A DNA stretch of 64,000 bases from Burkholderiales bacterium. Lineage in GTDB: Bacteria; Pseudomonadota; Gammaproteobacteria; Burkholderiales; SG8-39. Numbering within the stretch: the first letter of the stretch is position 1; the number at the start of each line of letters is the position of its first letter. The notes beneath the pieces were generated by a model. That model was not told the origin of the DNA. It made no database searches and worked only from the letters and a program-made list of their open reading frames with translations. This document shows positions 19,860 to 27,822 of the stretch, piece by piece. The translations under genes and the position numbers were made by a program. The stretch lies in the NCBI GenBank assembly GCA_017880775.1, contig JADGRQ010000003.1:56110-120109 (forward strand), read 5' to 3'.

Positions 19860-20810
19860 GTGACAGACGCGGGCGTGGCCGCGAGACAAACAGCGCAAAT
19901 GAAAGCGGCGTGGATGCCGGTGCGAGTTGTTGCGGCTGCCGTGCTGTGCGTGGGCGCGGCCCTTGCCCATGCCGGCGACGCAGACGTGAATTCGGCCGGC
20001 AGCCTGCGCGCGAAGTACGCTGAATTGCGCAACCAGCTCAGCAACAACCAGTTCCAAAAGCCTCTGCATCTGGACTCGAGCGAATCCCCGGATGGCGTGA
20101 CGGGCGATATATATGCGCTCATCGATCACCCGTTTGCCACGGCGGCTGCGGCGCTGAACAGTCCGGGCGATTGGTGCGAGATTCTGATCCTGCACATCAA
20201 TACCAAATACTGCCGTGCGTCCACGGGCGGCCGGGGGAGCGTCCTCGACGTACGTATCGGCAAGAAATACGACCAGCCGCTGGATCAGGCCTACCGGGTG
20301 GAGTTTGTCTATCGAGTCGCCGCCCAAACCACGAATTACCTGCAGGTGAGGCTGAACGCGGACCAGGGGCCGTTCAGCACGCGCAATTACCGCATCGTGC
20401 TCGAGGCAGTTCCGGTGGATAGCGGCCGGACATTCATCCACCTTTCGTATTCATATGCCTTTGGCCTGACGGGACGGCTGGCGATGCAGGTCTATCTCGG
20501 CACGATCGGGAGAAGCAAGGTGGGGTTTACCGTCGCCGGGACACAAGCCGACGGCCAGCCCCTGCCCATCGGCGGAACGCGGGGCGTGGTGGAACGCAAC
20601 ACCATGCGCTATTACCTCGCGATCGAGGCCTTTCTCGGCGCTTTGTCCGCGCCGCCGCAGGCACGGCTCGAAAAGCGTCTTCGCGACTGGTTCGCCGCCG
20701 CTGAGCGCTATCCGCGCCAGTTGCATGAAATGGAGCAGGGCGAGTACCTCGACATGAAACGCAAGGAGTACCTGCGGCAGCAGGCCGGACTCCTGCAGCC
20801 ACCGTCATAG
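19860..20810 (+). CDS. Exported protein of unknown function, partner of the PLD lipoprotein
   Basis: A 316-residue product with a signal sequence (core VRVVAAAVLCVGAALAHA). No Pfam family is recognised with confidence. Visible features are two cysteines in the middle (DWCEILILHINTKYC), a predicted beta-rich central part (YRVEFVYRVA, TNYLQVRLNA, TFIHLSYSYAFG) and a charged helical C-terminus. The alternation suggests a lipid-binding helix-grip (SRPBCC-like) fold, but that is inference. It starts 13 nt after the cardiolipin-synthase-like gene, so the two are probably co-transcribed. Start: GTG 19860, or ATG 19899, which opens directly into the signal peptide. Confidence 0.65.
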   Translation: MTDAGVAARQTAQMKAAWMPVRVVAAAVLCVGAALAHAGDADVNSAGSLRAKYAELRNQLSNNQFQKPLHLDSSESPDGVTGDIYALIDHPFATAAAALNSPGDWCEILILHINTKYCRASTGGRGSVLDVRIGKKYDQPLDQAYRVEFVYRVAAQTTNYLQVRLNADQGPFSTRNYRIVLEAVPVDSGRTFIHLSYSYAFGLTGRLAMQVYLGTIGRSKVGFTVAGTQADGQPLPIGGTRGVVERNTMRYYLAIEAFLGALSAPPQARLEKRLRDWFAAAERYPRQLHEMEQGEYLDMKRKEYLRQQAGLLQPPS

Positions 20811-20850
20811 CCATCCTCGAGGACGAGGACGACTGGAACAGGCGCTAGCC

Positions 20851-20882
20851 GGACCGGCGCCGTTCCCGCCGGTTCCTTCTAT
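20851..20882 (+). terminator. Hairpin, possible terminator after the PLD-lipoprotein unit
   Basis: GGACCGGCG and CGCCGGTTCC pair into a 9-bp GC-rich stem (one bulge) with a 7-nt loop, followed by TTCT. The U-tract is short, so it may be a weak terminator or only a stable hairpin. A TATAAT hexamer directly after it (20880-20885) is a plausible -10 box for the next gene, with no clear -35. Confidence 0.35.
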
Positions 20883-20909
20883 AATGATCGCAACCGCCTA
20901 TCTACCGCC

Positions 20910-21692
20910 ATGGCCGAACTTGTCATCCGTCGCGAGAACGGGATCGGTTGGATCCTGTTCTCCAACCCGCCCCGGCCAAACGCCGTCACGTACGAGATGA
21001 TCGTGGCGCTTCCAGAGGCCGTGGCGCACCACGAGCGCGACCCCAAGGTACGCGTGATCGCATTCGCCGGCGACAACGAACGCACGTTGGTTTCCGGCCC
21101 CGACATCACCGAGTTCTCCGCCATGCCCGGCTCGGTCGCCGTCGCCACCACTTACATCACCGCGATGGAGGGCGCTTACCGCGCCGTGGTCGGAACGCGC
21201 AAGCCGACGCTCGCCTGCATTCGCGGTGCGTGGTTCGGCGGCGGGCTGTCGGTGGCACTGTATTGCGACCTGCGTATCTGCGCTGACGACGCCGAGTTCT
21301 CGCATCCGGGGGTGCGTCTGGGGAGCGCGCTCTCGTACCCCAGCACCAAGCGTCTGGTGGACATGATCGGCCCGGCGCATGCGACCGAACTCCTGTTCAC
21401 GGGGCGGCGGGTCGCGGCCGCCGAGGCGCTCGCGCTCGGGCTTGTCAACCGTGTCGTGCCCGCAGCCGAGCTGCCTGCCGCCTTTGCCGCGATCTCTGAG
21501 GAAATCGGCGAGAACGCGCCGCTTTCGATTGCCGCCGCCAAGGTCGGCATCCGCGCCGCGCTGCTCGATCCGAGGCACGTCGAGATGCGCGAGGTGCAGG
21601 CGGCGATCGACGCCGCGCACGCGAGTGAGGACGCGCTCGAAGGCCGCAAGGCCTTGGCCGAAAAGCGCAAGCCGAAGTTCCGCGGTCGCTAG
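20910..21692 (+). CDS. Enoyl-CoA hydratase/isomerase fold protein without the catalytic glutamates
   Basis: Crotonase-superfamily protein of 260 residues, with the oxyanion-hole strands (VSGPDITEF near 61-69 and the GGG turn at 110-112) and the C-terminal helices. In true hydratases the two catalytic glutamates follow GGGC-E and QP-E. Here those positions read GGGLS (S114) and HPG (G134), so hydration by the classical mechanism is unlikely. Another crotonase-fold reaction (isomerase, thioesterase, hydrolase, dehalogenase) or a binding role is possible. It is a single gene with its own TATAAT 25 nt upstream, converging on metW. Confidence 0.85.
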   Translation: MAELVIRRENGIGWILFSNPPRPNAVTYEMIVALPEAVAHHERDPKVRVIAFAGDNERTLVSGPDITEFSAMPGSVAVATTYITAMEGAYRAVVGTRKPTLACIRGAWFGGGLSVALYCDLRICADDAEFSHPGVRLGSALSYPSTKRLVDMIGPAHATELLFTGRRVAAAEALALGLVNRVVPAAELPAAFAAISEEIGENAPLSIAAAKVGIRAALLDPRHVEMREVQAAIDAAHASEDALEGRKALAEKRKPKFRGR

Positions 21693-21731
21693 GAGAGGGT
21701 AACGGGGGAACCTGGGTTCCCATGTTCCGAG

Positions 21732-22307
21732 CTAGGCGCTGACGCGATAGACGGCGAGACTGCCGAGGAGATTCGGCAGCAAGCTCACCGGCTTGCCCTC
21801 GCGCAGCACGAGACGCTCGAGCACGCGGATCTCGAGCTTGGCACAGAGGTCCTCGAAGTCGACCAGCGTGCAATGGTGTACGTTGGGCGTGTCGTACCAC
21901 TGATAGGGCAACTCCTTGGAGACGGGCATGTGGCCGCCGACCGCGATCTGCAGCCGTGCCCTCCAGAACCCGAAGTTCGGAAACGACACGATCGCCTCTC
22001 GGCCGACGCGCAGCATTTCGCGTAGCAGTGCTTCCTGATGGTGAATGGTCTGAAGGGTCTCGGAGAGAACTACGTAGTCGAACGAGCCATCCTGGAACGC
22101 GGACAAGCCGTCCTCCAGGTCCATCTGCAGGACGTTGACGTCGTTCCTGATGCACTCGAGCACCTGGGCGTCATCGATCTCCACGCCGTACCCCGGCGCC
22201 TGCCTAGTCTGCCACAGGTGCCTGAGCAGCGTGCCGTCCCCGCAGCCAAGGTCGAGCACCCGTGCTCCCGGTACCACCCAGCGCGCAATGTGCTCGGTTT
22301 CGGTCAT
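21732..22307 (-). CDS. metW: Methionine biosynthesis protein MetW
   Basis: SAM-dependent methyltransferase-fold protein (191 residues) that pairs with MetX and is needed for full homoserine acylation in several proteobacteria. Motif I is [15 protein letters not shown], followed by the acidic loop [11 protein letters not shown] and the MetW-typical [20 protein letters not shown] and [13 protein letters not shown]. Its ATG overlaps the metX stop (ATGA), so the pair is translated together and should share the SAM-II riboswitch upstream of metX. Confidence 0.96.
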   Translation of the reverse strand: MTETEHIARWVVPGARVLDLGCGDGTLLRHLWQTRQAPGYGVEIDDAQVLECIRNDVNVLQMDLEDGLSAFQDGSFDYVVLSETLQTIHHQEALLREMLRVGREAIVSFPNFGFWRARLQIAVGGHMPVSKELPYQWYDTPNVHHCTLVDFEDLCAKLEIRVLERLVLREGKPVSLLPNLLGSLAVYRVSA

Positions 22308-23413
22308 AGCTCGATGTTGCCGAAATAGGCGCGCAACGCGCCGATATAGCGCGCATCGTCCATCAGGAACGCGTCGTGGCCTTGCGGCGCGTCAATCTCG
22401 AGATAGGACAGCACGCGCCGGTTGTCGAGCAGGGCTTTCACGATCGCGCGTGAGCGCGACGACGCAAAGCGCCAGTCCGAGGTGAAGGAGACGACGAGGA
22501 AGTTCGCCTGCGCGCGCGCCATCGCCGCTGCGAGATCACCGCCAAAGTCGGCCGCAGGGTCGTAGTAGTCGAGGGCCTTGGTGATGCGCAGGTAGGTATT
22601 GGCGTCGAAATAATCCGCGAATTTGTCGCCCTGGTAGCGCAGGTAGGACTCGATCTCGAAGTCAACGTTGAAGTCGTAGCCCGGCGCGCTCTTGCCGCGC
22701 AGCAGCCGGCCGAACTTCTCCATCATCGCGTCGTCCGACAGATAGGTGATGTGCCCGATCATGCGCGCGATGCGCAAGCCGCGGCGCGGCACCACCCCTT
22801 TTTCGTAATAGTGACCGCCGTGGAAATCTGGATCGGTCATGATCGCCTGGCGCGCCACCTCGTTGAAGGCGATGTTTTGCGCCGAAAGCTGCGGCGTGGC
22901 GGCGATGACGATGGCGTGGCGCACGCGCTGCGGAAACGAAAGCGACCATTGCAGCGCCTGCATCGCGCCGATGCTGCCGCCCATCACGGCGGCAAAGCGC
23001 TCGATGCCCAGGCGGTCGGCCAGGCGCGCCTGCGCCGCGACCCAGTCCTCGACGGTCACCACGGGGAAGTCCGCGCCCCAGGCTTTGCCGGTGGCGGGAT
23101 TCGGCGAGGTCGGCCCGGTCGAACCGAAGCAGCTGCCGATGTAGTTCGAGCCGACGACGAAGAACCGGTTGGTGTCAAGCGGCTTGCCGGGTCCGACCAT
23201 GTTGTCCCACCAGCCGACGTCGTCCGGCTTGTCCGCATACGTTCCCGCCACGTGGTGCGAGGCGTTCAGCGCATGGCATACCAGCACGGCATTCGAGCGC
23301 GCGGCATTCAGCTCGCCATAGGTCTCGTAGGCGATCTCGAATTCGGGCAGTGTCGCACCGCCCTTCAATTTGAGCGGCTCGGAGAACTTCGCCTTCCTCG
23401 CCTCGACGATCAC
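22304..23413 (-). CDS. metX: Homoserine O-acyltransferase MetX
   Basis: Activates homoserine by acylation, the committed step to methionine. The alpha/beta-hydrolase-fold protein (369 residues) has the nucleophile elbow [15 protein letters not shown], with the triad Asp in SFTSDWRF and His in APQGHDAFL. MetX enzymes use acetyl- or succinyl-CoA; MetX associated with MetW is often succinyl-specific, but this cannot be settled by eye. Start is GTG 23413 with GGAG at 5-nt spacing. That GGAG can pair with a GGCUCC just after the upstream aptamer, so translation as well as transcription may respond to SAM. Confidence 0.95.
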   Translation of the reverse strand: MIVEARKAKFSEPLKLKGGATLPEFEIAYETYGELNAARSNAVLVCHALNASHHVAGTYADKPDDVGWWDNMVGPGKPLDTNRFFVVGSNYIGSCFGSTGPTSPNPATGKAWGADFPVVTVEDWVAAQARLADRLGIERFAAVMGGSIGAMQALQWSLSFPQRVRHAIVIAATPQLSAQNIAFNEVARQAIMTDPDFHGGHYYEKGVVPRRGLRIARMIGHITYLSDDAMMEKFGRLLRGKSAPGYDFNVDFEIESYLRYQGDKFADYFDANTYLRITKALDYYDPAADFGGDLAAAMARAQANFLVVSFTSDWRFASSRSRAIVKALLDNRRVLSYLEIDAPQGHDAFLMDDARYIGALRAYFGNIEL

Positions 23414-23423
23414 GCTGGCTCCG

Positions 23424-23460
23424 AAAACAACAACCCGTTCAGCTTGCGCGAGAACGGGCT
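23424..23460 (-). terminator. Riboswitch expression platform: intrinsic terminator before metX
   Basis: Read on the minus strand, CCCGUUC (23458-23452) pairs with GAACGGG (23440-23434) around an 11-nt loop, and the stem is followed by UUGUUGUUUU. The loop and 3' arm contain CGCAAGCUGAAC (23448-23437), the exact complement of GUUCAGCUUGCG inside the upstream SAM-II aptamer (23510-23499). The two helices exclude each other, as expected for terminator/antiterminator control. Confidence 0.75.
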
Positions 23461-23468
23461 TTCTGGAG

Positions 23469-23526
23469 CCGTCTCTTTAGCTGTATTTGTAACGCGCCCG
23501 CAAGCTGAACATCAAATCGGCGCGAG
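23469..23526 (-). promoter_or_regulatory. SAM-II riboswitch aptamer
   Basis: Minus-strand RNA matching the SAM-II (metA/SAM-alpha) class. A 6-bp P1 stem pairs CGCGCC (23524-23519) with GGCGCG (23498-23493). The conserved GAUUUGA follows the 5' strand and the conserved GCUUGC lies before the 3' strand. The pseudoknot-forming 3' segment reads UUACAAAUACAGCUAAAGAG. The order and spacing agree with the classical H-type pseudoknot aptamer. It begins a few nt after a TATAAT and lies about 55 nt before the metX start, so high SAM should lower metX-metW expression. Confidence 0.9.
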
Positions 23527-23530
23527 GCGG

Positions 23531-23536
23531 ATTATA
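23531..23536 (-). promoter_or_regulatory. -10 element of the metX-metW promoter
   Basis: The minus strand reads TATAAT here, a perfect sigma-70 -10 hexamer, placing transcription start at about 23522-23526, essentially the first base of the SAM-II aptamer. The region 17 nt upstream (about 23554-23559) is not a good TTGACA match, so the -35 is weak or shifted. Confidence 0.65.
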
Positions 23537-23608
23537 GCCGAGCCGAGCCGCGCCGCTTGCCACCAGTGCGTCGACCAGCACGCAGACGTAGCTGTCGCGG
23601 GTCTCATA

Positions 23609-25336
23609 TCAGGAATTGAGCTTTGCGATCATCCCGCGCGTCTTCGCGCTGTCGGGCGAGCGCAGCACGCGAGCTGCGAGCGGTGCCAGCTCGCCGAGGC
23701 TGGAGCGCAGAATGCGCTCCTTCACCGCCAGCAGTTGCGCCGGGTGCATCGAGAAGTTGCGCAGCCCGAAGCCCAGAAGCAGGCGCGTAAACGCCAGGTC
23801 GCCGGCCATTTCGCCGCACACTGCGACCGACATCCCGGCCCGGTTCGCAGTCTGGATCGTGTGCGCCACCAGATGCAGCACGGCCGGGTGCAGCGGGTCG
23901 TAGAGATGCGCGACCGCGTCGTCCGTCCGGTCGATCGCCAGCGTGTACTGGATCAGGTCGTTGGTGCCGATCGACAGGAAGTTCAGCCTGCGCATGAACA
24001 TCGGCAGGGCAAGCGCCGCCGCCGGCACTTCGACCATGCCGCCGATTTCGATGCCGCGGTCGTAGGGCAGGTGCGCTTCGGCCAGCGAGGCCTTGGCCTG
24101 GCGCAAAAGTGCGAGCAACTGCTCGATCTCGTGCGCATGCGCGAGCATCGGGATCAGCAGCCGGACACGGCCGAACTGCGACGCGCGCAGGATCGCGCGC
24201 AATTGCGTGATGAAGATCTGCGGCTCGGCAAGGCAGTAGCGGATCGCGCGCAGTCCGAGCGCGGGGTTGGGCCCGGCATCGCCGCTTGCGCCGTCGAGCG
24301 CCTTGTCTGCACCGATGTCGAGCGTGCGTATGGTCACCGGCAGGCCGCGCATCGCGGCAACCACCGCACGGTAGGCCTCGAACTGCTCGTCCTCCGAAGG
24401 CATGACCCGGCGGTTCATGAACAGGAACTCGGTGCGGAACAGCCCGATGCCTTGCGCGCCCGCCTCGCGTGCAGCCTCGACGTCCTGCGGCAGCTCGATG
24501 TTGGCGTAGAGCTCGATCGGCGTGCCATCGAGCGTGGTGGCGGGCGTCGTGCGCAGGCGCCTGAGTTTCTGCCGGTCGAGCTCCAGCTGCGACTGGCGCA
24601 GCTGGTACTCGCCGAGCACGGCCGGGTCGGGCGCGACGATCAACACTCCCTGCAACCCGTCCACGATCAGCAGATCGTTCTCGCGGATCATGTGGCGCGC
24701 GAGGTGCAAGCCGACGATCGCCGGAATGCCCAGGCTGCGCGCGAGGATCGCGGTGTGGGAAGTGACGCCGCCCAGGTCGGTGACGAAGCCGCCGAACTCG
24801 TGCTGCTTGAACAGGATCATGTCCGCGGGCGACAGGTCGTGCGCCACCACGATCAGCTTCTGTTCGTCGGATGTCTGCGGAGGGGTCGGCCCCGGGTGGC
24901 CGAGCAACGCCTTCAGCACGCGTTCGACCACTTGCTGCACGTCGGCCTTGCGCTCGCGCAGGTACGGATCCTCGATCGCGTCGAACTGCCCGACCAGGCC
25001 CTCCATCTGCCGCACCAGCGCCCACTCCGCATTGCATTGCTCGGCGCGGATCAGCGCGCGCGGAACCTCGGAGAGCGTCGAGTCGTCGAGGATCATGCGA
25101 TGCATGTCGACGAACGCTCCGAATTCGGCCGGAGCGTCAACCGGAATATGCCCGGTGAGTTCGCGCAGCTCGCCGCGCACCAGTTCCAGCGCGGCATCGA
25201 AGCGTTCGATTTCCGCGTCGATCGACGCAGCGGGGATCTCGAAATGCGCGACTTCCAGCCGCGCGCTCGAAACCAGGTGCGCGTAGCCGATCGTGATGCC
25301 GGCCGAAACGGGCGAGCCGTGCAGGACGAAGTTCAC
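23609..25336 (-). CDS. ptsI: PTS enzyme I (phosphoenolpyruvate-protein phosphotransferase)
   Basis: Transfers the PEP phosphoryl group to HPr. The 575 residues have the N-terminal HPr-binding and phospho-His domain, with the active histidine H194 in GGVTSHTAILARSLG. The C-terminal PEP-binding barrel contains LFRTEFLFMNR, SIGTNDLIQYTLAIDR and the catalytic cysteine in VAVCGEMAGD. Start is GTG 25336, whose G is shared with the ptsH TAG stop. No sugar-specific EIIB or EIIC genes are nearby, so this set probably acts as a regulatory phosphorelay. Confidence 0.97.
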   Translation of the reverse strand: MNFVLHGSPVSAGITIGYAHLVSSARLEVAHFEIPAASIDAEIERFDAALELVRGELRELTGHIPVDAPAEFGAFVDMHRMILDDSTLSEVPRALIRAEQCNAEWALVRQMEGLVGQFDAIEDPYLRERKADVQQVVERVLKALLGHPGPTPPQTSDEQKLIVVAHDLSPADMILFKQHEFGGFVTDLGGVTSHTAILARSLGIPAIVGLHLARHMIRENDLLIVDGLQGVLIVAPDPAVLGEYQLRQSQLELDRQKLRRLRTTPATTLDGTPIELYANIELPQDVEAAREAGAQGIGLFRTEFLFMNRRVMPSEDEQFEAYRAVVAAMRGLPVTIRTLDIGADKALDGASGDAGPNPALGLRAIRYCLAEPQIFITQLRAILRASQFGRVRLLIPMLAHAHEIEQLLALLRQAKASLAEAHLPYDRGIEIGGMVEVPAAALALPMFMRRLNFLSIGTNDLIQYTLAIDRTDDAVAHLYDPLHPAVLHLVAHTIQTANRAGMSVAVCGEMAGDLAFTRLLLGFGLRNFSMHPAQLLAVKERILRSSLGELAPLAARVLRSPDSAKTRGMIAKLNS

Positions 25337-25605
25337 TACTCCGCCTCGTCGAACCTGCTGGCGATCAGCGCGGTCAGCGATTCGAGCGCGGCCTCCGCGT
25401 CGCTGCCTTCGGTCTCGATGGTGATCGTCGCGCCCTTGCCTGCCGCGAGCATCATCACGCCCATGATGCTCTTGGCGTTCACGCGCCGGCCATTGCGCGT
25501 CAGCCAGACATCGCAGGCGCAGCGGCTGGCGAGCCGCGTGAGCTTGGCCGCGGCGCGCGCGTGCAGGCCGAGCTTGTTGACGATCGTCACCTCAGCCCGG
25601 GCCAC
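25336..25605 (-). CDS. ptsH: Phosphocarrier protein HPr
   Basis: Accepts phosphate from EI and donates it to EIIA. The 89 residues carry the active-site histidine H15 in KLGLHARAAAKL, and serine S46 in AKSIMGVMML, the site used by HPr kinase. Both residues are intact. Start is GTG 25605, overlapping the 3' end of the EIIA gene by 14 nt; the stop touches the ptsI start. This is the middle gene of EIIA-HPr-EI. Confidence 0.96.
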   Translation of the reverse strand: MARAEVTIVNKLGLHARAAAKLTRLASRCACDVWLTRNGRRVNAKSIMGVMMLAAGKGATITIETEGSDAEAALESLTALIASRFDEAE

Positions 25606-26008
25606 AGCAGCGATCCGTGTTCATGTGCACCACGCCTTCGTGGCCGCCGCTCATCGCCTTCTCGAGCACGGTCGCCAGCGGAGATTCGCGGTAGGTGAGG
25701 GCGCGCACCAGCATCGGCAGGCTCGCACCGGAGACGCCCTCGACCCGCCCGGCGACGAGCAGCCGGGCGGTGATGTTGCCCGGGGTTGCGCCGAAGATGT
25801 CGGCCATCACCAGCACGCCTGCGCCCTGGTCAAGCTGTTTGACGAGATCGCGCCCACGCGCAAACAGCGCCTCGGGATCATCCCGGGCGCTGACCGTCAG
25901 TTGCCGCACGCCATCGAGCGGCTTGCCGAGCATGTGACCGGCCGACTCGATCAGCGCCTCGCCGAGGGCGCCGTGCGAGATGATCAGGATTCCGACCGCG
26001 CCGCGCAT
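25592..26008 (-). CDS. PTS EIIA component, mannose/sorbose family
   Basis: Phosphoryl acceptor from HPr. The 138-residue single-domain protein begins MRGAVGILIISHGALGEALI, with the active histidine at residue 12, and continues with VLVMADIFGATPGNITARL typical of EIIA(Man). ATG 26008 lies 4 nt after the gshB stop; a longer frame upstream would overlap gshB and lacks family similarity. A stand-alone EIIA(Man) without IIB, IIC and IID, next to HPr and EI, is a recurrent betaproteobacterial arrangement and points to signalling rather than sugar uptake. Confidence 0.93.
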   Translation of the reverse strand: MRGAVGILIISHGALGEALIESAGHMLGKPLDGVRQLTVSARDDPEALFARGRDLVKQLDQGAGVLVMADIFGATPGNITARLLVAGRVEGVSGASLPMLVRALTYRESPLATVLEKAMSGGHEGVVHMNTDRCCGPG

Positions 26009-26012
26009 CGCT

Positions 26013-26990
26013 TCAGGCGCGCCTGCCGCGTGGTGCGCTGCACTCTGCCTCGAGCGCATCGACGAACATGGCGGCCACGTTGAACCCGGTCTGGTCCTGA
26101 ATTTCGCGAAAGCAGGTGGGGCTGGTGACATTGATCTCGGTGAGCCAGTCGCCGATCATGTCCAGGCCGACCAGCAGCAGGCCGCGCGCCGCAAGCCGTG
26201 GTCCGAGGGCATCGGCGACCTGCCGCTCGCGCTTTCCGAGCGGCCGCGCTTCGCCCCGGCCGCCGGCGGCCAGATTGCCGCGCGACTCACCCGGCTTCGG
26301 AATCCGCGCAAGGCAGTGCGGAACCGGTTTTCCGCCGATCAGCAGAATGCGCTTGTCGCCCTCGCTGATCTCCGGGATGTAGCGCTGTGCCATGACGCTG
26401 CGCGCGGTGTTCGCCGCCATGATTTCGACGATCACGTTGCGGTTCGGATCGTCCGCGCGCACCCTGAAAATGTTCTCCCCGCCCATCACGTCGAGGCGCT
26501 TCACTATCACGTCGCGCTGTTCGTCGATGAAAGCGTGCAGCCGTTGCGGGTCGCGCGTGACCAGCGTGTGTGCGACGAAGTCCGGAAACTCGGCGATCGC
26601 GAGCTTTTCGTTGTGGTCGCGGATTGCGTCCGGTCGGTTGAACACGCGCGCGCCCTCGCGCTCGGCCTGCTCAAGCAGCCAGGTGCTGGTCACGTACTCC
26701 AGGTCGAACGGCGGGTCCTTGCGCATCAGCACCGCGTCGAACTCGGCGAGGCGGCGCGGCACTGTCTCCAGCACGCGGTACCAGCTCTCGTCGTCGCCGG
26801 TGAGTGCGATGCGCGTGAACTCCGCGCCGACACCGTCGCCACGCTTGTCGCCGCTGCGCCACGCGATCGAGCGCTGCTCGCAGGCCCACACCGTGTGGCC
26901 GCGGGCGTGCGCTTCGCGCATCATGCAAACAGTCGTGTCCTTATACGCCTTGAGCGATGCGAGCGGGTCGATGATGAAGGCGAACTGCAT
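26013..26990 (-). CDS. gshB: Glutathione synthetase
   Basis: ATP-dependent ligation of gamma-glutamylcysteine and glycine, the second step of glutathione synthesis. The 325 residues show the N-terminal domain (MQFAFIIDPLASLKAYKDTT), the ATP-grasp core (VIVKRLDVMGGENIFRV with I at position one replaced by V in the cell's reading DVIVKRLD) and the C-terminal metal/substrate loop GDWLTEINVTSPTCF. It precedes the EIIA gene by 4 nt, so gshB and the PTS genes form one operon. Glutathione made here would supply the two GST-fold proteins at 56 and 59 kb. Confidence 0.96.
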   Translation of the reverse strand: MQFAFIIDPLASLKAYKDTTVCMMREAHARGHTVWACEQRSIAWRSGDKRGDGVGAEFTRIALTGDDESWYRVLETVPRRLAEFDAVLMRKDPPFDLEYVTSTWLLEQAEREGARVFNRPDAIRDHNEKLAIAEFPDFVAHTLVTRDPQRLHAFIDEQRDVIVKRLDVMGGENIFRVRADDPNRNVIVEIMAANTARSVMAQRYIPEISEGDKRILLIGGKPVPHCLARIPKPGESRGNLAAGGRGEARPLGKRERQVADALGPRLAARGLLLVGLDMIGDWLTEINVTSPTCFREIQDQTGFNVAAMFVDALEAECSAPRGRRA

Positions 26991-27029
26991 GGGGCGGGAA
27001 AGCAGGGCCCCGAGTGCGGCCCCGCCGGA

Positions 27030-27602
27030 TTACTTGCGCTTCTTGCCTTCCGGCTTGGCCGCTGCGGCGGACGCAATCGTCCCGTCTGCAGATGCCGCCG
27101 GCTCTTTCAGATTCATGCCCGACTGGTTTGCCATGTAGACGATCGCACGCGCGAGCTCGAGGTCCGAAAGATCGGGCAGGCCGCCGCGCGGCGGCATCGC
27201 ACCCTTGCCTTTGATCGCCGACTGGAGAAGGTGGTCGAGGCCTTCCTTGGCGTGCTGGCCCCAGGCGGCTTTATCGCCGATCTTCGGCGCGCCGGCAACG
27301 CCCGCGGCGTGGCAGGCGGAGCAGGTGATTTTCACGATCTCCTCGCCGCTCCTCAAAACGCGCGGCGCATTGGCATCGACCACCTCGACGCGGCCGACGG
27401 GCTGGATACGGGCGCTTACTGCCTCGGGTGAGAGCGATTCGGGCTCCGCGTGATGGCCGCCGACGACCATCTGCAGGACCAGCGCAATGCCGAAAATCGG
27501 CACCAGGAAGGCGAGCAGGACCACCACAATCAACTGCTGCGGGGTCTTGATGAACGAGGCGTGCTCGTCGACCTCGCTCGCGGGCGCAGACGTCTGGCTC
27601 AT
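27030..27602 (-). CDS. Membrane-anchored monoheme cytochrome c (c5-like)
   Basis: Predicted electron carrier with an N-terminal membrane anchor and a periplasmic cytochrome c domain. In the 190 residues, a hydrophobic helix at about 23-47 (QLIVVVLLAFLVPIFGIALV) precedes a linker, one heme motif CSACHAAG near residue 105, and a distal methionine candidate in KGAMPPRGG. The C-terminus is Lys/Ala-rich (AAKPEGKKRK). ATG 27602 was chosen as MSQTSAPASEVDEH; an 11-residue extension has no support. It lies upstream of gshB, 39 nt away, and may be the first gene of that unit. Confidence 0.9.
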   Translation of the reverse strand: MSQTSAPASEVDEHASFIKTPQQLIVVVLLAFLVPIFGIALVLQMVVGGHHAEPESLSPEAVSARIQPVGRVEVVDANAPRVLRSGEEIVKITCSACHAAGVAGAPKIGDKAAWGQHAKEGLDHLLQSAIKGKGAMPPRGGLPDLSDLELARAIVYMANQSGMNLKEPAASADGTIASAAAAKPEGKKRK

Positions 27603-27724
27603 TGCGCAGATCCTTTGACGCGGATGTTGCTGCAAAGGGCTGATTTTAGCTTGAAATGGCCTCGCTGGAACGCCGCCCGCGTGGACGCTGGCGGTGAAAC
27701 GGGCTATCCTTCGCGCCTTCGAAA

Positions 27725-27801
27725 GCGCCCGTAGCTCAGCTGGATAGAGTACTGCCCTCCGAAGGCAGGGGTCGGACGTTCGAATCGTCTCGGGCGCGCC
27801 A
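27725..27801 (+). tRNA. tRNA-Arg (anticodon CCG)
   Basis: Cloverleaf readable by eye. Acceptor GCGCCCG pairs with CGGGCGC. The D-arm is GCTCAGCTGGATAGAGT. The anticodon stem CTGCC/GGCAG encloses loop CTCCGAA with anticodon CCG, which reads CGG. The T-loop is GTTCGAAT, and the 3' CCA is encoded. It is 77 nt including CCA and lies alone, on the plus strand, 21 nt before the Bug receptor gene. Confidence 0.97.
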
Positions 27802-27822
27802 ATTCAGGAGGGGACATCCAAG

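Noticed and set aside
22751..26083. 1110-codon open frame on the plus strand
   Set aside because: It runs antisense through metX, ptsI, ptsH and EIIA, all of which have clear motifs. The translation is His/Arg/Val-rich with no domain. Long antisense frames are expected in GC-rich DNA.
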